From NCBI GenBank assembly GCA_041582695.1, contig JBFIBB010000204.1:1-6364 (forward strand): DNA of 6,364 bases, in the 5' to 3' direction. Shown one piece after another: positions 1-5,651 of the stretch. The notes under the pieces were generated by a model. The model searched no databases. It was not told where the DNA came from and worked only from the letters and a program-made list of their open reading frames with translations. A program made the translations under genes and the position numbers. The DNA is from JAWKWH01 sp041582695. GTDB lineage: Bacteria; Pseudomonadota; Alphaproteobacteria; Rhizobiales; Rhizobiaceae. How positions within the stretch are numbered: the stretch's first letter is position 1; each line of letters begins with the position of its first letter.

Positions 1-173
1 ATCAGCACAAAGGTACCGGCGAAGGCCAGATAGTTGAACAGGAGCCAAATCGGTCCAAGATAAGTCCGCTTGTGCTGGTCGCTGATGTCCTCCATTGCCA
101 AGGCCATCCAGACGTTCCGTCGCCGGAACGCTTCGCGGAAATCGGCTGCGCCGTTGCTGATCGTTTCGAACAT
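1..173 (-). CDS. ABC-2 type polysaccharide/LPS export permease, N-terminal fragment
   Basis: This is the first 57 codons of a gene running off the left edge. The translation starts MFETISNGAADFREAFRRRN and continues with MALAMEDISDQHKRTYLGPI and WLLFNYLAFAGTFVL. The pattern of a short cytoplasmic lead, then 'a-x-x-D-I-x-x-x-(H/Y)-K-x-T-x-LGPIW', then the first hydrophobic segment (about residue 43 onward) is typical of KpsM/Wzm-like permeases, which pair with an ATPase to move capsule or O-antigen chains across the inner membrane. I chose the ATG at 173. An in-frame ATG at 206 adds 11 residues but has no ribosome site and touches a TATGAT box (207-212). An AGG about 10 bases before the 173 start is the only, weak, Shine-Dalgarno match. 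The gene diverges from the GST-like gene. The family is fairly sure; substrate and exact subfamily cannot be told from 57 residues. Confidence 0.72.
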   Translation of the reverse strand, partial: MFETISNGAADFREAFRRRNVWMALAMEDISDQHKRTYLGPIWLLFNYLAFAGTFVL

Positions 174-206
174 GGCCGCGTACCTAATAAAATCTGACCG
201 CCGCAT

Positions 207-212
207 ATCATA
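207..212 (-). promoter_or_regulatory. candidate -10 box of the export permease gene
   Basis: Read on the minus strand this is TATGAT, five of six matches to TATAAT. It would place the transcript start near 200, about 27 bases before the ATG at 173. No convincing -35 lies 16-18 bases upstream, so either an activator is needed or the match is chance. If real, it excludes the ATG at 206 as the start codon. Confidence 0.3.
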
Positions 213-299
213 CGCAAAGCACCAAATGCCAGACTTGGTTGCCGCATTGATACGGGTTATGACCCGGATAGCAGTAGCGCGTCGAATTGACCCAAGGCC

Positions 300-328
300 G
301 ACCGGTCCAAATGCAACACTGCACCGGT
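300..328. repeat. paired ACCGGT palindromes between divergent genes
   Basis: The self-complementary hexamer ACCGGT occurs at 301-306 (inside the larger palindrome GACCGGTC, 300-307) and again at 323-328. The copies are 22 bases apart, close to two helical turns, and lie 59 bases or more before the maiA-like start. The rest of the region 174-386 holds no supported gene. A TTGACC at 287-292 resembles a -35 box but lacks a good -10 partner. Two copies on one face of the helix could be an operator, but a GC-rich hexamer also recurs by chance. Confidence 0.25.
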
Positions 329-386
329 TTGAGGTCTCAATGCGCGAATACCCAAAGATCGGCAGGATGCAATAGCGAGCGAACGC

Positions 387-1037
387 ATGCCCCCCATCAT
401 TCTTCACAATTATTTCCGCTCCTCCACCTCTTACCGCGTGCGCATCGCGCTGGCGCTGAAGGGGCTCGACTACGAATATGTCGCCCATCACCTGCGTTTC
501 GGCAAGCATCGCGAGGAGGGGTTCCTGGCGGTCAACCCGCAGGGATTGGTGCCCGCGATGGTCTGGAGCGACGGCGCCGTCGTCAGCCAGTCGCTGGCAA
601 TCATCGAATTCATCGATGAGATGGCGCCGGAACCGCCGCTATTGCCGGCCGATCCGCACGGCCGCGCCCGAGTTCGCATGCTTGCGCAGATGATCGGCTG
701 CGACATTCATCCGGTGAACAACCTTCGTGTCCTCAACGAATTGCGGCGGAGGTTCGGCGCCGATGACGCCGCGGTCGCTGATTGGTTCCGCCATTGGGTC
801 GGCGAAACGTTTCGTCCAATGGAAAAGATGCTGGCGGAAAGCCCGGAAACCGGCAGGTTCTGTCATGGCGACACTCCGGGGCTAGCCGATTTGTGCCTCG
901 TGGCGCAGGTCGCCAATAATGGCCGCTTCAATGTTGACATGACGCCCTATCCGACCATTAACCTTATACATGCCGCGTGCATGGAAATACCCGCATTTGT
1001 CGATGCTGCTCCTGCCAACCAACCCGATGCGGAGTGA
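387..1037 (+). CDS. maiA: zeta-class glutathione transferase / maleylacetoacetate isomerase
   Basis: The 216-residue product has the normal length for bacterial maleylacetoacetate isomerase, which uses glutathione to turn maleylacetoacetate into fumarylacetoacetate in tyrosine/homogentisate breakdown in the cytoplasm. The thioredoxin-fold N-domain carries the zeta signature RSSTSYRVRIALALKG (residues 11-26), then the cis-proline glutathione-binding stretch NPQGLVPAM (50-58) and QSLAIIEFIDE (68-78). The helical C-domain shows DIHPVNNLRVL (106-116), GDTPGLADLCLVAQ (161-174) and the family ending with QPDA. The Ser pair at 12-13 is kept, but the usual 'SSCSW' cysteine is Thr14, as in some bacterial members. 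The ATG at 387 fits the family N-terminus; its ribosome site is weak. No homogentisate-pathway partner is next to it, so the pathway assignment is less sure than the family; another GST function is possible. Confidence 0.85.
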   Translation: MPPIILHNYFRSSTSYRVRIALALKGLDYEYVAHHLRFGKHREEGFLAVNPQGLVPAMVWSDGAVVSQSLAIIEFIDEMAPEPPLLPADPHGRARVRMLAQMIGCDIHPVNNLRVLNELRRRFGADDAAVADWFRHWVGETFRPMEKMLAESPETGRFCHGDTPGLADLCLVAQVANNGRFNVDMTPYPTINLIHAACMEIPAFVDAAPANQPDAE

Positions 1038-1059
1038 TCCGGTCCGGCCGGAAAGCAAG

Positions 1060-1869
1060 CTATCGCTGGGTTTCGCTGATGAACCAGGGATTTGCGAAGT
1101 CGCGATCGTCCTGTCGGCCGCGCTTGCCATACACAAATGGCCCACCGTCGATCAGCCGGGTGTGCCCGCCTGCCGCCCGCAATACGGCATCGCCCGCCGC
1201 CGTATCCCACTCCATGGTGCGCCCAAATCGCGGGTAGAGATCGGCCTTGCCCTCTGCCAGCAGGCAGAATTTCAGCGATGAGCCAACGGAAACGATCTTC
1301 GCGTCGGGAAACCCGGCGATGAAGTCATCGGTCTCGGCGGTCCTGTGCGAACGGCTGGCGACGATACGCGGCGGCTTGCGCGGCTCGCTCGTGCAAATCG
1401 TATGGCGGGTTTCAATCTTTCCTTCGGACGAAACGGTAAACCGTTCTGCCAATCCGGGCAGGGCGGAATAACCCTCGTTCCGGGCCGGGGCAAGCACAAC
1501 ACCGATCTCGGGCGCACCATTGCGCACAAGCGCGATATTGACCGTGAACTCATCGCTGCCGGAGACAAACTCGCGCGTGCCGTCGAGCGGGTCGATCAGG
1601 ATGAAGCAGTCGCCAAGCTCGGCGGGTACCTTGCCGGCGGAAATCTCCTCTTCGCCGACATGCGGAATGTCGGGCAGCTCCCGTTCGAGACCGGCGAGAA
1701 TGATCTCCTCGGCGCGAGTGTCGGCAAGCGTCACCGGCGAATTGTCCGCCTTGCCATGCACCACGAATCCGCCGCTGCGTACCGCCATGATCTCGCAGCC
1801 CGCCGCAAGGGCGAGCCGTTCGAACAGGGACCGGATTTCCCGATCGCCGCGGCCTGCGCCCTCCGCCAT
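1060..1869 (-). CDS. cysQ: 3'(2'),5'-bisphosphate nucleotidase CysQ
   Basis: This 269-residue enzyme belongs to the Mg2+-dependent, lithium-sensitive inositol-monophosphatase-like superfamily. It removes the 3'-phosphate of PAP (giving AMP) and of PAPS, relieving product inhibition and setting the PAPS level. Visible motifs in order are KADNSPVTLAD (40-50, Asp50 a metal ligand), GEEE (72-75), the core DPLDGTREF (93-101) with metal-binding Asp93 and Asp96, VGSSLKFCLLAEGKADLYPR (195-214), and the C-terminal metal site EWDTAAGDAVL (220-230). All expected catalytic residues are present. It is the last gene of the operon. Its ATG shares the A of the cysNC TGA stop; an AAGGAG lies 14 bases upstream (1884-1889), rather far, so translation probably depends on coupling. 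It ends 22 bases from the convergent maiA-like gene with no U-rich terminator between them. Confidence 0.95.
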   Translation of the reverse strand: MAEGAGRGDREIRSLFERLALAAGCEIMAVRSGGFVVHGKADNSPVTLADTRAEEIILAGLERELPDIPHVGEEEISAGKVPAELGDCFILIDPLDGTREFVSGSDEFTVNIALVRNGAPEIGVVLAPARNEGYSALPGLAERFTVSSEGKIETRHTICTSEPRKPPRIVASRSHRTAETDDFIAGFPDAKIVSVGSSLKFCLLAEGKADLYPRFGRTMEWDTAAGDAVLRAAGGHTRLIDGGPFVYGKRGRQDDRDFANPWFISETQR

Positions 1870-3773
1870 CAGCAGTATCCGCGCTCCTTGAGCCAGATTT
1901 CCAGCTTGTCGGCCAGCTCTTCCGGAGCATGCCCGACCGTTTGCAGATGGATGTCGGCACGCTCCGGCACCTCATAGGGCGAATCGACGCCGGTGAAGTT
2001 CTTGATCTCGCCCTTGAGCGCGCGCGCGTATAGCCCCTTCGGATCGCGCTTGACGCATTCCTCGAACGGAGTGTCGATGAACACCTCGATGAACTCGTTC
2101 TCCTCCATCATCTCGCGAACCATGCGCCGCTCTGCGCGGAATGGGGAAATGAAAGACACGATGGTGATCAAGCCTGCCTCGACCATCAGTTTTGCGACTT
2201 CGCCGACACGGCGGATGTTTTCGACGCGGTCTTCTTCCGTAAAGCCAAGATCGCGGTTCAGGCCGTGCCGCACATTGTCTCCGTCGAGAATGGTCGTATG
2301 CCGGCCGCCGACATGCAGCTTCTTCTCCAGCAGGTTGGCAATCGTCGACTTGCCGGATCCCGACAAGCCGGTGAACCACAGAACGACAGGTTTTTGATGC
2401 TTGATTTCGGCGCGTAGGCTCTTGTTCACATCGAGCGCCTGCAGGTGCACGTTCGATGCGCGCCTGAGCGGAAACTCGATCATGCCCGCGCCAGCGGTGG
2501 CGTTGGTTATCCGGTCGATCAGCACAAAGGCGCCTGTGTACCGGTTCTTCGAGTATTCGTCGAAAGCAACAGGCGCCTGCGTGGAGATGTTGCAGACGCC
2601 GATCTCATTCATTTCCAGCGACTTTGCGGCGTCATGCGCAAACGTGTTTACATCGACGCGGTATTTCAGCTCGGTGATCGTCGCCGTCGACTGGTCACTT
2701 TGTGTACGCAGAATATAGGAGCGGCCCGGCAGCAGCGCGTGATCATCGAACCAGACGATCTTGGCCATGAACTGATCGGCCACATGCGGGCGGTTGTCGG
2801 GGGCAACCAGCATGTTGCCGCGCGAAACCTCGACTTCCGCGTCGAGAACCAGCGTCACTGCATCACCGCTCGTGGCGTCATTGGCCTCTTCGCCCTGGTT
2901 TATGATCCGGCGGACCTTGGCGGCCTTGCCCGACTTGGCGACGACAACGGTGTCGCCGACCGAAACCGAACCCGATGCCAGCGTTCCGCTGAATCCGCGG
3001 AAATCCGAATTGCGGCGATTGACATACTGCACGGGAAAGCGAAGCGGATTGTCTGCGCCTGGCGCCGAGACGATCACAGTTTCCAGATATTCCAGAAGGG
3101 TCGGACCGCCGTACCATCCGGTACGGGCCGACCGCGCCGTGACATTGTCGCCAAAACGCGCCGACATCGGTATTTCGACTATCGTTTCAAAGCCCAACCC
3201 GGTTGCGAAAGCACGGTACTCGGCGATGATTTTGTCAAATACGGTCTGCGAGAAATCGACCAGGTCGATCTTGTTGACGGCAAGCACGATGTGGCGAATG
3301 CCCAGCAGCGAGGCGATAAAGGAGTGCCGTCGCGTCTGTTGCAGCACGCCCTGGCGGGCATCCACCAGCACAACCGCGAGATCGGCTGTCGAGGCGCCGG
3401 TCGCCATGTTGCGGGTATACTGCTCGTGGCCCGGCGTATCGGCGACAATGAATCGACGCGCAGGCGTCGCGAAGAACCGGTACGCCACGTCGATGGTGAT
3501 ACCCTGTTCGCGCTCGGCCTCCAGCCCGTCGACCAGCAGCGCCAGATCGATATCTTCACCGGTCGTTCCGTGCTTTCTTGAATCGGCTTCCAGCGACGCA
3601 AGCTGGTCCTCGAAGATCAGTTTGGTGTCGTAGAGCAGGCGGCCGATCAGCGTCGACTTTCCATCATCGACCGACCCGCAGGTCAGAAATCGCAGCGTGG
3701 ATTTCTCTTCCTGCTCGGTAAGAAACCGGCGCATGTCCTCACCGATCGCCTTTATATCGCGATGAGCCGCCAT
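1869..3773 (-). CDS. cysNC: bifunctional sulfate adenylyltransferase large subunit / APS kinase (CysNC, NodQ-type fusion)
   Basis: The 634-residue fusion makes PAPS. Residues about 25-445 are the CysN GTPase, whose GTP hydrolysis drives APS formation by CysD. Seen there are P-loop GSVDDGKST (33-41), switch I EREQGITIDVAYR (87-99), DTPGHEQY (112-119), NKID (167-170) and SAR (204-206), followed by two EF-Tu-like beta-barrel domains. Residues about 455-634 are APS kinase (CysC), with a second P-loop GLSGSGKST (469-477), DGDNVRHGLNRDLGF (497-511), ISPFRAER (542-549, Ser543 at the catalytic serine position), DPKGLYARA (577-585) and GVDSPYEVP (595-603). Both halves look intact. This fused form is common in proteobacteria and is the same arrangement as rhizobial NodQ. 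The start ATG overlaps the cysD TGA by one base, with a GAGGG ribosome site (3783-3787) 9 bases upstream. The stop overlaps cysQ in the same way. Confidence 0.97.
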   Translation of the reverse strand: MAAHRDIKAIGEDMRRFLTEQEEKSTLRFLTCGSVDDGKSTLIGRLLYDTKLIFEDQLASLEADSRKHGTTGEDIDLALLVDGLEAEREQGITIDVAYRFFATPARRFIVADTPGHEQYTRNMATGASTADLAVVLVDARQGVLQQTRRHSFIASLLGIRHIVLAVNKIDLVDFSQTVFDKIIAEYRAFATGLGFETIVEIPMSARFGDNVTARSARTGWYGGPTLLEYLETVIVSAPGADNPLRFPVQYVNRRNSDFRGFSGTLASGSVSVGDTVVVAKSGKAAKVRRIINQGEEANDATSGDAVTLVLDAEVEVSRGNMLVAPDNRPHVADQFMAKIVWFDDHALLPGRSYILRTQSDQSTATITELKYRVDVNTFAHDAAKSLEMNEIGVCNISTQAPVAFDEYSKNRYTGAFVLIDRITNATAGAGMIEFPLRRASNVHLQALDVNKSLRAEIKHQKPVVLWFTGLSGSGKSTIANLLEKKLHVGGRHTTILDGDNVRHGLNRDLGFTEEDRVENIRRVGEVAKLMVEAGLITIVSFISPFRAERRMVREMMEENEFIEVFIDTPFEECVKRDPKGLYARALKGEIKNFTGVDSPYEVPERADIHLQTVGHAPEELADKLEIWLKERGYC

Positions 3774-4678
3774 CAGAAATAGCCCTCACGCTTCTTCTTT
3801 TCCATCGAACCTGCCTCGTCGCGGTCGATCAACCGCCCCTGCCGCTCCGAAGTGCGCGCCGTCAGCATTTCGCTGACAATGGCCTCGAGCGTTTTTGCAT
3901 CCGATTCGATCGCCCCGGTCAGAGGATAGCAGCCGAGTGTTCTGAACCGGACCATGCGCTCATCGACCTGTTCGCCGTCGCGCAATTTCATGCGGTCGTC
4001 GTCTCTGAGCACCAGCATCCCGTCACGCTCCACGACGGGCCGTTTTGCCGCAAAGTAAAGCGGTACGATCGGGATGTCTTCGAGCATGATGTACTGCCAA
4101 ATATCGAGTTCGGTCCAGTTTGACAGCGGAAAAACCCGGATCGACTCACCCGCTCCTACCCGCGTGTTGTAAATATTCCACATTTCCGGTCGCTGGTGTT
4201 TCGGATCCCATCCGTGGTTGGAGTCACGGAAAGAGAAAATGCGCTCTTTGGCGCGGGATTTTTCCTCGTCGCGCCGGGCGCCGCCGAAAGCGGCATCAAA
4301 ACCGTATTTGTCGAGCGCCTGGCGCAGCGCCACCGTTTTCATGATGTGAGTATGAGTGTTCGAGCCGTGATCGAACGGATTGATGCCGTCGCGGACGCCA
4401 TCCTCGTTGATATGGACAAGCAGGTCGAATCCCAGTTCGCGGGCCATGCGATCGCGAAACTCGATCATTTCGCGGAATTTCCACGTGGTATCGACATGCA
4501 GGAACGGAAAGGGCGGTTTGGCGGGATAGAACGCTTTCATCGCCAGTCGAAGCATCACTGAGGAATCCTTGCCGATGGAATAAAGCATGACCGGCTTTGA
4601 GAACGATGCGGCAACTTCCCGAAAAATATGGATCGATTCGGCTTCCAGTTGCCGCAGATGGGAATTTGGGGCGAGCAA
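3773..4678 (-). CDS. cysD: sulfate adenylyltransferase small subunit CysD
   Basis: CysD is the catalytic subunit of ATP sulfurylase, joining sulfate to ATP to give APS with CysN. It is a PP-loop family protein. Visible are HLRQLEAESIHIFREVAAS near the start, the pyrophosphate loop SIGKDSS, AFYPAKPPFPFLHVDTTWKF, the GGARRDEEKSRAKERIFSFR stretch, FPLSNWTELDIW, RTLGCYPLTGA and the family ending MEKKKREGYF. I chose the TTG at 4678 (301 codons, close to the 302 of E. coli CysD). It has GGAG nine bases upstream (4688-4691), and the resulting MLAPNSHLRQLEAES lines up with the E. coli N-terminus. The longer alternative, GTG at 4720 (315 codons), has no ribosome site and lies inside a strong hairpin. 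No ATG is available. It is the first gene of the cysD-cysNC-cysQ operon. The family is certain; the start is moderately sure. Confidence 0.95.
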   Translation of the reverse strand: MLAPNSHLRQLEAESIHIFREVAASFSKPVMLYSIGKDSSVMLRLAMKAFYPAKPPFPFLHVDTTWKFREMIEFRDRMARELGFDLLVHINEDGVRDGINPFDHGSNTHTHIMKTVALRQALDKYGFDAAFGGARRDEEKSRAKERIFSFRDSNHGWDPKHQRPEMWNIYNTRVGAGESIRVFPLSNWTELDIWQYIMLEDIPIVPLYFAAKRPVVERDGMLVLRDDDRMKLRDGEQVDERMVRFRTLGCYPLTGAIESDAKTLEAIVSEMLTARTSERQGRLIDRDEAGSMEKKKREGYF

Positions 4679-4687
4679 GTTAGATAT

Positions 4688-4691
4688 CTCC
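4688..4691 (-). promoter_or_regulatory. ribosome binding site deciding the cysD start
   Basis: The minus strand reads ACGGAG here, with GGAG placed nine bases before TTG at 4678. This is the only good Shine-Dalgarno match upstream of the conserved part of CysD and argues for the TTG start over the GTG at 4720. Confidence 0.55.
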
Positions 4692-4709
4692 GTTCGATCC
4701 GGTCGTTCA

Positions 4710-4757
4710 GGCAATGGCACTTGAACGGCGTTCAGCCTTCAGTGTGATTCCATTGCC
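4710..4757 (-). promoter_or_regulatory. structured RNA leader hairpin upstream of cysD
   Basis: On the minus strand this 48-base segment starts GGCAATGG and ends CCATTGCC, a perfect 8-bp pair. Inside, CACT pairs with AGTG and TGAAC with GTTCA around a GCC loop. The 3' arm (GTTCA-AGTG-CCATTGCC, 17 bases) is paired without a gap; the 5' arm has bulges of 5 and 6 bases. An alternative inner pairing of CACTGAA with TTCAAGTG is also possible. No T-run follows, so it is not an intrinsic terminator. The hairpin buries the GTG at 4720 and ends about 19 bases before the GGAG of the TTG start. It does not match a riboswitch class I recognise. Chance cannot be excluded without alignment to relatives. 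Confidence 0.45.
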
Positions 4758-4758
4758 G

Positions 4759-4788
4759 GGCGCGGTTTATCATTGCCGCGCCAATATA
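4759..4788 (-). promoter_or_regulatory. candidate cysD promoter: -10 box abutting a GC dyad
   Basis: The minus strand reads TATATT at 4788-4783 (five of six -10 matches), followed at once by GGCGCGG (4782-4776), ten bases, and CCGCGCC (4765-4759), a perfect 7-bp inverted repeat. The -35 position 17 bases upstream reads TTTTTG, a poor match that suggests an activator-dependent promoter. Depending on the exact start (expected near 4776), the dyad is either a DNA operator over the start site or a first leader hairpin. Confidence 0.4.
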
Positions 4789-4827
4789 AGAAACGGCTTT
4801 GTACGCAAAAAGTGGCCTGTTTCCGAA

Positions 4828-4856
4828 ATTGCATGCCAATTGGCAGCCGGATTGCA
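4828..4856. promoter_or_regulatory. palindrome and ATTGCA repeats upstream of the cysD promoter
   Basis: A perfect 12-base palindrome, TGCCAATTGGCA, lies at 4834-4845. It is flanked by direct copies of ATTGCA at 4828-4833 and 4851-4856, 23 bases apart, and a related ATTTGCA occurs at 4861-4867. If cysD transcription starts near 4776, the palindrome centre is about 64 bases upstream. That is the usual distance of a LysR-type recognition site, the family that includes CysB. The identity of any regulator is unknown. Confidence 0.35.
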
Positions 4857-4875
4857 GAAGATTTGCACCGTAACG

Positions 4876-4913
4876 AAAAACCGCCGCAACCGGGAGTGAG
4901 TTGCAGCGGTTTT
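4876..4913 (-). terminator. intrinsic terminator of the outer-membrane protein gene
   Basis: Read on the minus strand, a 14-base arm (4913-4900, AAAACCGCTGCAAC) pairs with 4890-4877 (GTTGCGGCGGTTTT). There is one U-G wobble and a 9-base loop, and the 3' arm runs into five T residues (4880-4876). It lies about 33 bases after the stop codon at 4946. The A-tract on the other side could give some function in the plus direction, but no plus-strand gene ends here. It separates the outer-membrane protein gene from the cys operon. Confidence 0.85.
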
Positions 4914-4914
4914 G

Positions 4915-4936
4915 CATCTCCGCCACGGCGGAGATG
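4915..4936. repeat. perfect 10-bp inverted repeat after the outer-membrane protein stop
   Basis: CATCTCCGCC (4915-4924) and GGCGGAGATG (4927-4936) are exact reverse complements with two bases between, so a 9-bp stem with a 4-base loop can form. It sits between the stop codon (4946) and the intrinsic terminator (4913-4876). It has no T-run of its own. A 3' hairpin of this kind may protect the mRNA end from exonucleases or assist termination. Confidence 0.6.
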
Positions 4937-4945
4937 GGTCAGCGG

Positions 4946-5590
4946 TCAGTTGCCGATCGGCAGTTTGAACTCCAGAACAGCACCCACGGTATGGATGTCT
5001 GCCCCAAAGCGGTTATCGGTACCTGCGTTGAAAGGTGTTGCGTGTGCCTTGCGGAATACCTTCGTGTAGTTGTAACGCGCACCGACAGCGATCATTTCAG
5101 TCACCGCGTAATTGACTCCGAGGCCAGCAGTGAAAGCTGGATGCACAACAGTCTGGCTGCCCGCAACATTGCTGCTCTTTACGCTAACTATGCCGCCACC
5201 GACACTGACCAACGGCAACCAAGGACCATAGGCGCGCCCAACCTGCGCTGTCGCGAGCGCAGCAAAGTTCATCTTGACTGAATCAAAAACCGCCGGGCCA
5301 CCGATTGAAGTGCCCTTTTCTGCCAGCACTGGGATGTTGAGTTGAACACCATATACGACATCGTTGGGCTGTTGCATGCGATACCCGCCGAGCAGACCCA
5401 GCACGAATCCGTCGTCGCTAATTGTGGGATTGTTGTGGATCGGGTCCATATCCGGATTGCCCCAGCCATAATTCACGAATGCCCCGGCATACCAGCCGGA
5501 CCAGTCGTAGACGCCATGGGATTCTGCAAATACCGGGGTGGAAAAGAACAGCGCTGTTGCTGCGCCCAGCGAAGCAAGCAATTTTTTCAT
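4946..5590 (-). CDS. outer-membrane beta-barrel protein (Omp25/RopB-like), secreted
   Basis: The 214-residue product has a clear signal peptide: MKKLLAS, a hydrophobic core to about residue 19, and cleavage predicted after VFA (residue 22). The mature protein opens with VYDWSGWYAGAFVNYGWG, the first-strand signature of small alphaproteobacterial porin-like barrels (OMP_b-brl type), followed by alternating polar/hydrophobic strands, for example GFVLGLLGGYRMQ, VVYGVQLNIPVL, FTAGLGVNYAVTEMIAVGAR and VGAVLEFKLPI. About eight strands would fit. The last residue is Asn, not the usual aromatic, although EFKLP is near the end. The ATG at 5590 has an excellent AAGGGGG ribosome site (5596-5602) five bases upstream. 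The gene stands alone with its own promoter and terminator. Such proteins give membrane stability or limited permeability; no specific function can be assigned. Confidence 0.85.
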   Translation of the reverse strand: MKKLLASLGAATALFFSTPVFAESHGVYDWSGWYAGAFVNYGWGNPDMDPIHNNPTISDDGFVLGLLGGYRMQQPNDVVYGVQLNIPVLAEKGTSIGGPAVFDSVKMNFAALATAQVGRAYGPWLPLVSVGGGIVSVKSSNVAGSQTVVHPAFTAGLGVNYAVTEMIAVGARYNYTKVFRKAHATPFNAGTDNRFGADIHTVGAVLEFKLPIGN

Positions 5591-5622
5591 TTGATCCCCC
5601 TTACTCAGAGTTACTATTCAGA

Positions 5623-5651
5623 TTTGTACCCCTTGACTGCTCGCCTCTCAA
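5623..5651 (-). promoter_or_regulatory. sigma70-type promoter of the outer-membrane protein gene
   Basis: The minus strand has TTGAGA (5651-5646, five of six -35 matches), a 17-base spacer, and TACAAA (5628-5623, four of six -10 matches). The transcript would start near 5616, giving a leader of about 26 bases that contains the strong ribosome site. Spacing and position are both as expected for a housekeeping promoter. Confidence 0.55.

Noticed and set aside
171..206. Upstream ATG at 206 as start of the export permease
   Set aside because: No ribosome site is present, and it abuts the TATGAT box; the 173 start gives the normal family N-terminus.
1038..1052. GC-rich hairpin TCCGG-N5-CCGGA between the convergent maiA-like and cysQ genes as a terminator
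   Set aside because: The stem is only five pairs and no T-run follows in either direction, so I do not call it a terminator.
1345..1977. Plus-strand open frame of 210 codons across cysQ and the end of cysNC
   Set aside because: It lies opposite cysQ, whose catalytic motifs are all intact; the antisense product resembles no family.
2445..3581. Long plus-strand open frame of 378 codons, opposite cysNC
   Set aside because: It is antisense to the conserved CysN domain, rich in Arg, and has no recognisable motif or ribosome site; it is a by-product of GC-rich codon use.
1869..4678. Naming the operon nodPQ
   Set aside because: The domain fusion is the same, but no nodulation gene is visible and CysQ is included; cysD-cysNC-cysQ is the safer name.
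4678..4790. A known SAM-type or other catalogued riboswitch before cysD
   Set aside because: I could not match the conserved core of any riboswitch class I know; it is reported only as an unclassified structured leader.
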